The position numbers were made by a program, and so were the translations under genes. DNA of 64,000 nt from Streptomyces albogriseolus. Lineage in GTDB: Bacteria > Actinomycetota > Actinomycetes > Streptomycetales > Streptomycetaceae. The notes under the pieces are model-generated. The model saw only the letters and a list, made by a program, of their open reading frames with translations, was not told the origin of the DNA and did no database searches. Shown in pieces: positions 57,001 to 64,000 of the stretch. The stretch lies in the NCBI GenBank assembly GCA_014650475.1, contig BMVA01000001.1, positions 1-64,000 on the forward strand. The letters run 5' to 3'. Position 1 is the first letter of the stretch, and the number at the start of each line of letters is the position of its first letter.

Positions 57001-60000
57001 GTCGCGCAGGTGGAACATCACCACGCCGGTGACGTGGTCGAGCGGTATCCAGTTCAGGGAGACGTCGTCGGCGCCGAGGCCGTTCATCTGCTCGGTGGCG
57101 GCCGAGCGGGTCAGCACGTTGCGGTGGGTGAGCCGCACCGCCTTGGGCAGGCCGGTGCTGCCGGACGTCATGAGCATCAGCAGGAGGTCGTCCGGTCCTG
57201 CGGGGTGCCAGTCGTGGTCCTCGGGCGCCTCGCGCAGGGCGTCGGCGGTCGTGATGCGCGGCCCGGGCCAGTCCTGCCGGGCGGCGACCGCGCGCAGACC
57301 GGCCTCGCGGCCGGCGGAGCACACGATCCAGGGGCGGCCGAGCATCCGCCAGATCCCCTCCAGCTTGGTCAGTGCCGCGGAGGGGGTGTCGTAGGAGGCG
57401 GGGACGGTCAGCGGGACGGCGACGAAACCGCCGAGGACGCAGCCCCACAGCACGGCGAGGAAGTCCTCGGTGACGTCGCACTGGAGGATGACCTGGTCGC
57501 CCGGGCGCAGTCCGGCCCGGCGCAGACCGGCCAGGACGCGGGAGGCCTCGGGGACGAGGGACGCGTAGGTGCGCCGGTGCTCGCTGCCGTCGGCGTGGAC
57601 ATGGACGATGTCGCCCCGGTCCCGCGCGGCGGCGCGGCGCAGGGCCTCGGCCCAGCTCGCCACGGACGGCTCGGCGAGGGCGGGGCCTTCGCTGACGGCC
57701 GGAACACCGGAGGCATCCGCGGTACGGGCGGCCGGGGCCGCTCCGGCGGAGCGGTCGGGCAGTCCGGTGTGACGGCGGTCCAGTTCCTCGGGGGCGTTCT
57801 CCACCGACACGTCGACCGTGGTGACCCCGGGCAGCTGGGCGATCCGCTCCCGCCAGGCCCGGGCCGCGGTCGCGTCGACGGCGGGCAGGGCGCGCAGTGC
57901 CGCACGGTCGACGGTGCCGTCCTCGGCCCGGGGCAGGGCGTTGACCGCCGTGACGCGGACGGCGCCCTGGCCCGCGCGGTCCAGGAACTCCTCGACGCGT
58001 TCGGCGGCGTCGGACCGCCCGGCCACCACGTACAGGCGCGGCGGGGCGTCGCCGCCGCCGGGCAGGGCATGGGCGTCGCGGATGCCGGGCACGGACAGGG
58101 CCGCGTCCTCCAGGACGGCGGTGTCGGCCGCATTCGGGGCGGGGCTGCGCCCGGGGAGCGCGGGCAGGTCCCCGAGGCGGGTCGCGGGGTCGGCGCTCAC
58201 CGTGCTCAGGACGTCGTGCAGCGCGCGGGCGAACGCCTCGGCGGTGCCGGCGTCGTAGAGGTCGGTGGCGTACTCGACGTGCAGCGTCAGGCCGTCGGGC
58301 GTGCCCTCGGGGCCGTGGTGCTCCAGAACGTCCACGAAGAGGTCGAATTTGGCGGTGCCGGTGGCGGTGGGCCGCAACTCGGTGCGGGTGCCGTCGAGTT
58401 CGAGGAGGGCCGGCCTGTTGTTCTGCAGGGCGAGCATCACCTGGAACACGGGGTGACGGCCGGGCGTGCGGGGCGGGTTGAGGTCCTCCACCAGCCGGTC
58501 GAAGGGCAGGTCCTGGTGGTCCAGGGCGGCCAGGTCGGCGGTGCGCAGCCGGGCGAGAAGGTCCTGGAAGGCGGGGTCGCCGGAGGTGTCGGCGCGCAGC
58601 ACCAGGGTGTTGGTGATCAGGCCGATCAGGGGGTCGAGGCCGGGTTCGGTGCGGCCCGCCACGGGGGTGCCGAGGACGATGTCCTCGCCGGCGCCGCAGC
58701 GGGTGAGCAGGGCGCTGACGGCGGCGTGCAGCACCATGAAGAGGCTGGCGCCCTCGCGGTCGGCGAGGCGCAGCAGGGCACGGTGCAGGGCGGGGTCGAC
58801 GGCGAGCTCGACGTGCGCGCCGTCGCCGCGCGGCGCGGTGGGCCGCGGCCGGTCGCCGGGCAGGGTGCACTCCTCGGGCAGGCCGTCCAGCGCGGTGCGC
58901 CAGTGGGCGGTGAGCCGTTCCACCCGGCCGGGGCCGTCGGGTCCGGGGGCCAGCAGGGCGCGCTGCCACAGCGCGTAGTCGGCGTACTGCACCGCCGGCG
59001 GGGCCCAGTCGGGTGCCCGCCCGGCGCGGCGGGAGGCGTAGGCGGCGGACAGGTCGGCGGCGAAGGGGCCGAGCGACCAGCCGTCGGCGGCGGCGTGGTG
59101 CAGCACGAACAGCAGGACGCGTTCGGTCCCGGTGCCCAGCAGCCAGGCCGCGAGGGGGCTTTCGGCGGTCAGGTCGAAGCGGCGCCGCAGCGCGGCGGTG
59201 ACATGGGCGGCGGTCTCCGCGGCGGGGCAGTCGATCCGCCGCAGCACCGGGCGCAGCTCTCCCGGCGCCAGGATGCGCTGGTAGGGCACACCGTCGTGCT
59301 CGGCGATCACCGTGCGCAGGTTTTCGTGCCGGTCGGCCAGGTCGCCGAGGGCCGCGTCGAGCGCCTCGGCGTCGAGGTCGGGCCCGACGGGGACGAGGAG
59401 CGGGATGTGGTAGGTGGCCGCGCCCTCGTCGAGCCGGTTCAGGAACCACATGCGTTCCTGCGCGAAGGACAGCGGCACGCGCTCGGGGCGCGCGGCCTCG
59501 CCGAGGACCGGCCGGGGCAGGGCGTCCTGCGCCCGTACGGCGAGCCGCCGGGCGAGCGCGGCGGGGGTCGGCGTCTCGAACAGGGCGGCGATGGGGATCT
59601 CCGCGCCGGTCTCGTGCCGCAGACGGGCCAGCAGTCTGGTGGCGAGCAAGGAGTCGCCGCCCAGGTCGAAGAAGCCGGCGTCCACCCCGACGGACTCCCG
59701 CGGCAGCCGCAGCACGTCCTCGAACAGGGCGCACACCAGGGCCTGTTCGGGTGCGGTGGGGCGGGTGCCGGACGCGGCGGCGGTGAAGTCGGGGTCGGGC
59801 AGGGCCTGGATGTCGAGCTTGCCGTTCGCGGTCAGCGGCAGGCCGTCCACCGGGACGCAGGCGGCGGGGACCATATGCTCGGGCAGGTGGGCGGCGGCGT
59901 GGGCGCGCAGGTCGGCGGGGCTCGCGGGCGCGTCGCCGGAGGGGACGGTGTAGGCGACGAGGTGCAGGGCGCCGCTGCCGGCGTGGCGGGGTACGACGGC

Positions 60001-62685
60001 GGCGCGGGAGACGCCCGGGTGGGCGGCGAGGACGGCCTCGATCTCGCCGGGTTCGACGCGGAAGCCGCGCAGCTGTATCTGGGCGTCGGCGCGGCCGAGG
60101 TAGTCGAGGGTGCCGTCGGGGCGGCGCCGGGCGAGGTCGCCCGAGCGGTACATGCGGGTGCCGGGAGGGCCGTAGGGGTCGTCGAGGAAGCGTTCGGCGG
60201 TCAGTTCGGGGCGGTGCAGGTAGCCGGTGGCGACACCGGCGCCGGAGACGTACATCTCGCCGGTCGCTCCGGGCGGCACGGGGCGTCCCTCGGCGTCCAG
60301 CAGGTGGACCCGGAGGTCGGCGAGCGGAGTGCCGATGGCGCCGGCGCGGCGCGGGTCGTCCAGGTCTGCCGCGGTGAGCCGGTGGTGGGTGACGTGCACG
60401 GTGGTCTCGGTGATGCCGTACATGTTCACCAGCGCCGGGCGGTCCAGGCCGTGCCGTTCGGTCCAGGGGCGCAGCCGCGCCGGGCGCAGGGCCTCCCCGC
60501 CGAAGACGACGTAGCGCAACGCCCCGGCGTCGCCCCCGCGTTCGGCGTCGGCGTCGACGAGCTGCTCGAACGCGGACGGCGTCTGGTTGAGGACGGTGAC
60601 GCCCTCACGGTGCAGCAGGTCCAGGAACTCGCGCGGGGAGCGGCTGACGGCGTAGGGCACGACGACGAGCCGGCCGCCGTGCAGCAGGGCGCCCCAGATC
60701 TCCCACACGGAGAAGTCGAAGGCGTAGGAGTGGAACAGCGTCCACACGTCGTCGGCACGGAAGTCGAAGTGCTCGGCCGCGGCGGCGAAGAGCCGTACGA
60801 CGTTGGCGTGCGGCACGGGCACGCCCTTGGGGCGGCCGGTGGAGCCGGAGGTGTGGATGATGTACGCGGTGTCGGAGGGGCCGGTCGGGCTGTGCCGTTC
60901 GGCGTCGGTCAGGTCGGCGCCGGAGCGGCGGGCGAGGTCCGCGGTCACCTGAGGGTCGTCCAGCAGCACGGCGGGGACGGCGGCGTCGGCGAGGTGGGCG
61001 TGGGCCTGTTCGGTGACCAGCACCACGGGAGCCGCGTCCTGGACGACCAGCCGCAGCCGCTCGGCCGGCTGGCCGGGGTCCAGGGGCAGATAGGCGGCGC
61101 CGGTCTTGAGGACGGCCAGCAGGGCGGGCAGCAGCCGCAGGCCGCGTTCCAGGGCGAGCGCCACGATCCGGCCGGGCCCCGCGCCGTGCGCGGTCAGCAG
61201 CCGGGCGATCCGGTTGGCCTCGGCGTTGAGTTCGGCGTACGTGAGCCGTTCGTGCCCGTGACTGACGGCCGTCCGCTCGGGCCCGGCCGCCGCCTGCGCC
61301 TCGAACAGTTCCGTGAGGGTCCGCTCGGCCGGGAAGGCGCGGACGGGAGTGTCGCGGGGGTGTTCGCCCGGCAGCAGGACGTCCAGGTCGCCCAGCGGCG
61401 TCACCGGTTCGGCCGCGGCCAGCCGGTGCAGCACGGCGAGGAACCTCTCGCGGTGCAGGTCGAGTTCGTCCTCCTCGTACAGGGCGGGATTGGCGTCGAA
61501 GGCCAGCCACAGGCCGCCGCGGGGTCCGGGGCGCACCGAGATCTGGAAGTCGTCGACGGCTCCGCCGGACAGGTGGTGCCAGGTGGTGGGGTGTCCGGCG
61601 AAGACCGGGGACTCGTCGAACGGGACGATGTTGAGCACCGGTCCGTACAGCCGGCGTCCGGTGCCCAGCAGGCCCAGGTCGCGGCGGAGGAACTCGCCCC
61701 GGTAGCGCTGGTGGCGGCGCAGGGCCTTCAGTTCACCGGCGACGGCGCCGACCAGCTCCGCGACGGGCGTGCCGGGGGTGGCTGCCACGCGCAGCGGGAG
61801 GACGTCGGAGGCGGTGCCCGGGGTGCGCAGGGCGGCGCTGCCGAGGCGGCTCATCGTGGCCAGACCCAGCACCAGGTCCTCGGCGCCGGTCATCCGGTGC
61901 AGGTAGGCGGCGGTCGCGGCGGTCAGCAGGTCGGTGCGCCGGGCCCCGAGGCGGGCCGCCGCGGCGTCGAGCGCCTCGGTCTCGGCGGGCGTCAGTTCGG
62001 CGGTGCGGCGCAGGAAGGGCGCCGTGGGCGCCGCTGTGCGGGAGGTGAGCCGGGCGGGCTCGGGCAGGTCGGCCAGACGCCGCGCCCAGTGGTCCCGGTC
62101 CTGGGCGTGCCGCTCGGAGGCCAGGTAGGCCGCCTCCTCCTCCTGGAGCCGGCTCACCGGTGCGAAGGCGCTGGGCTCCGGTTCGCGCCCCTCTGCCAGG
62201 GCGTTGTAGGTGTCGGCCAGGCGGCGCCCGAGGAGCTTGTAGCTGTAGCCGTCCAGGAGCAGGTGATGTGCCCTCAGCAGCCAGAGGTGGCGGTCGGGCG
62301 CCAGGGTCAGCAGCGTGTGCGCGAAGAGGGGGCCCTTCTCCAGGTCGACGGGGGTCGCGAGGTCGGTGCGGACGTGCTCCCACGCGGCGGCCTCGGGGTC
62401 CCCGGCGCCGCTGACGTCGACCCGGTGGAGGGGCCAGTCGTCCGCGTCCGGTGCGGGATGGCAGCGCGGGCCGTCGTCGGTGTCGGCGAAACGCAGGGCG
62501 AAGGTGTCGGCCTCGGCGACGACGCGCCGCAGCGCGGTCTCGAACAGGGCGGTGTCGAGGGGTCCGTGGATCTCCACGGCCTCCGCGGTGTTGTACGCGG
62601 CACTGTCCGGTGCGAGCCGTCCGGCGTACCAGAGGCCCTCCTGGGCTCCGGACAGCGGTCGACGTGCGTCCTCCTGGAGTGACAT
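54052..62685 (-). CDS. antC: AntC, NRPS C-A-PCP-C-A-KR-PCP
   Basis: 2877 residues; ATG 62685 has GAGGG upstream. C1 about 8-430 (HHLLLDG, 140-146) joins 3-formamidosalicylate from AntG to threonine. A1 about 460-960: [10 protein letters not shown]; pocket residues readable as D-F-W-N, G, M, V-H match the threonine code DFWN-GMVHK. PCP1 Ser about 1012. C2 about 1070-1510 (HHAAADG, 1196-1202). Residues 1520-1600 look like a stray A-domain C-subdomain. A2 about 1680-2200 ([10 protein letters not shown]; acyl-ligase-like) activates pyruvate. KR about 2250-2700 ([23 protein letters not shown]) reduces it to lactate. PCP2 Ser about 2790. First gene of antCDE; a 48-residue upstream extension is not used. 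Confidence 0.95.
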
Positions 62686-62933
62686 AGCGCAACCCTCACG
62701 TGGCAAGCCGTAGATGTCCCGGACGGCGAAGGCCCGGCCGGATCGGACGGGTGCGGCCACCCCCGTGCCGCCCGGGCGCGTGGCTGCGCGCCGGGCCGCC
62801 GGCCCACGGGGCGGGGAAAGGGACCGCACGCCGAGGTCAGGGGGATCACGTCACCTGCCCCGGTTTCACGGCACAGCACGGTGCTGCACCGGAACCGGCG
62901 GGGTCAAGGTGAACCGGCTCCCGGGGGCACCGA

Positions 62934-62951
62934 TTCAGGGGTTTCCCTGAA
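62934..62951. promoter_or_regulatory. LuxR-PAS (PimM/FscRI-type) box 1
   Basis: Perfect dyad TTCAGGG-GTTT-CCCTGAA. It shares the GGG-N4-CCC centre of the CTVGGGAWWTCCCBAG box, with about 12 of 16 positions matching in the best register. Located about 207 bp before antB and 249 bp before antC. Confidence 0.6.
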
Positions 62952-62989
62952 GTTCGGGGTGCCGGGGAGTGCGCGCCGGGACTCAACTT

Positions 62990-63005
62990 CTAGGGAAATC
63001 ACGCG
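62990..63005. promoter_or_regulatory. LuxR-PAS (PimM/FscRI-type) box 2
   Basis: CTAGGGAAATCACGCG matches CTVGGGAWWTCCCBAG at 14 of 16 positions; the left half is perfect and the right half is degenerate. It lies 153 bp before the antB ATG and 56 bp from box 1. Confidence 0.65.
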
Positions 63006-63157
63006 ACTTCCCCGCGCGCCGGGCCTTCGGCTGGATTCGGCCGCGGTCGGCCGTGCACTCTCGAAAGGCCCCCGACCTCCCCGCGGACCGCCGCGGTGGC
63101 AGCTGTATCCCGGGGCCGTGGACTTCCGGAACGAACGACGGAAAGAAGGCTGACGGC

Positions 63158-64000
63158 ATGCACCGTGCGCTGTGTCCGGTCGAGACGCTCTACGTGGGCC
63201 AGAGAAGCAGGGCCGTGCTGTCCTGCACCCTGCGTGGACCGGTGGACCCCGCGACGCTGTCCGCCGCGTTCGACGCGCTGACGGAGGCGAACCCGCCGCT
63301 GCGGTCCCGCATCGAACAGGACGGCGGCGGACACGTGTTGCGCGTTCTCGGCGAGGACGAGCGGCCCCGGCTGATCACCCGGACCGGCGACGAGGACGAG
63401 GCCTACGCGGCGGAGCTGAACAGGCCGCTGCCGGTCGGCGGCCCGCTGAGCCGTGCCGTGCTGGTCAGCGCGCCGGACGGGCGGAGTCACCTGTTCGTGC
63501 TGGTGATCGACCACACCGTCACCGACGGCCACAGCAGCATCGCGGTGCACAACGCGCTGTGGGACCGCTACCGGGCGCTGGCCGAAGGCACCACCGACGA
63601 CATCGCCGCTCCGGAACTCCCGCGCTGGCCCGAGCCCGTGAGCCGGCGGCTGCCTCCGGCCGACGAGGCCGACACGGCGAAGTACCTCGACGGCCGGCTG
63701 GAGGAGATACGGCGCCACCCGGTCGAGCTGGTCCCGTACGACGCCGCCGGCGGTGAGGGTGCCGCCCCGGACGGGCACATCGAGGTCCGCCGGCTGACCC
63801 TGGACGCGGACCTCACCTCCCGGCTGCGCGGCACCGCGCGCGCCTCGGGTGTCTCCGTGCACGCCCTGATCGCCGCGACGCTGCTGGCGACGGCCCGGCG
63901 GCGCCTGCCCGGGGACGACGGGGCCCGCACGCTCGGCTGCCTCTCCCCCGTCGACCTGCGGGCGCGGCTCACCCCGCCGGTGCCCGCCTCCGACCTGGTC
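63158..64000 (+). CDS. antB: AntB, acyltransferase (condensation-domain fold), cut by window end
   Basis: ATG 63158 has AAGAAGG upstream; 281 codons are visible and the frame is still open at 64000. The fold is the NRPS-condensation/PapA type: HRALCPVETLYVGQRSRAVL at the start and the catalytic H-xxx-D-G in IDHTVTDGHSS; AASG-type GVSVHALIAATLLATARRRL begins the second lobe. In antimycin biosynthesis AntB esterifies the C8 hydroxyl with various acyl-CoAs, the main source of R1 diversity. It normally heads antBA; antA (ECF sigma factor) is expected right of the window. Confidence 0.92.
   Translation, partial: MHRALCPVETLYVGQRSRAVLSCTLRGPVDPATLSAAFDALTEANPPLRSRIEQDGGGHVLRVLGEDERPRLITRTGDEDEAYAAELNRPLPVGGPLSRAVLVSAPDGRSHLFVLVIDHTVTDGHSSIAVHNALWDRYRALAEGTTDDIAAPELPRWPEPVSRRLPPADEADTAKYLDGRLEEIRRHPVELVPYDAAGGEGAAPDGHIEVRRLTLDADLTSRLRGTARASGVSVHALIAATLLATARRRLPGDDGARTLGCLSPVDLRARLTPPVPASDLV

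Larger units (their letters stand above)
62686..63157. promoter_or_regulatory. Divergent antC/antB promoter region
   Basis: A 472-bp gap between the leftward antCDE and rightward antB(A) operons. In studied strains these two operons are activated by FscRI, a LuxR-PAS regulator of the candicidin cluster. Two sites resembling the PimM/FscRI consensus CTVGGGAWWTCCCBAG occur here (62934-62951 and 62990-63005). No small gene is seen. Confidence 0.65.

Noticed and set aside
56362-62682. A 2106-codon open frame antisense to antC
   Set aside because: It mirrors the NRPS gene and arises from high third-position GC; Gly/Val/Gln-rich product with no family, and the NRPS motifs on the other strand are complete.
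62686-62829. 48-residue N-terminal extension of AntC
   Set aside because: No homology, and ATG 62685 has the ribosome site and begins the condensation domain.

Overview
The window is high-GC actinobacterial DNA, almost certainly from a Streptomyces chromosome. Support: very strong third-position GC bias, frequent GTG starts, ATGA/GTGA gene overlaps, and Streptomyces-typical families (DUF397, DUF3626, DUF5713, DUF6042, AlkB with a TetR regulator, class E sortase LAxTG substrate, antimycin cluster).

Bases 1 to about 38,000 are a decayed accessory region. Nine transposase remnants (IS1380, four IS5 pieces, two ISL3 pieces, IS701) and a tyrosine-recombinase tail lie among broken genes: an RHS protein split in two, a DNA ligase tail, an AI-2E transporter, DUF2254, HtrA, an RpiR regulator, a molybdopterin oxidoreductase and a Csp-type copper protein. 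Many carry single-base indels or stops. Between them are apparently intact genes: DUF3626, a TPR-like protein, DUF6042, DUF3883, an MFS transporter, a YceI protein, a serine hydrolase, YrhK, TetR plus alkane monooxygenase, a sortase-anchored hydrolase, a coupled small gene plus DUF397, glucose dehydrogenase plus gluconokinase, a DUF4232 lipoprotein, a DUF1622 pair, SMI1/KNR4, a first phosphopantetheinyl transferase and an SDR.

Bases 38,067 to 64,000 hold most of an intact antimycin biosynthetic cluster of the long (L) form, with both antP (kynureninase) and antQ (phosphopantetheinyl transferase). Transcription units: antHIJKLMNOP leftward (45643-38067); antGF rightward (45967-47699) ending in an 18-bp-stem hairpin; antQ rightward (47914-48606); antCDE leftward (62685-48920); antB rightward from 63158 and cut by the window end. 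antA, the ECF sigma factor that normally follows antB, would lie just outside.

Expected pathway from the known antimycin system: AntN opens tryptophan to N-formylkynurenine; AntP (with host enzymes) gives anthranilate; AntF loads it on the carrier AntG; AntHIJKL (a PaaABCDE-type oxygenase) converts it to 3-aminosalicylate; AntO installs the N-formyl group. AntC adds threonine and pyruvate-derived lactate, AntD adds an alkylmalonyl unit supplied through AntE and cyclises the nine-membered dilactone, AntM reduces the C8 ketone and AntB acylates it. AntQ can prime the carrier domains. The antB-antC gap carries two LuxR-PAS (PimM/FscRI-type) boxes, and the antG-antH gap a perfect 16-bp palindrome of unknown regulator.

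No tRNA, rRNA or CRISPR array was seen.
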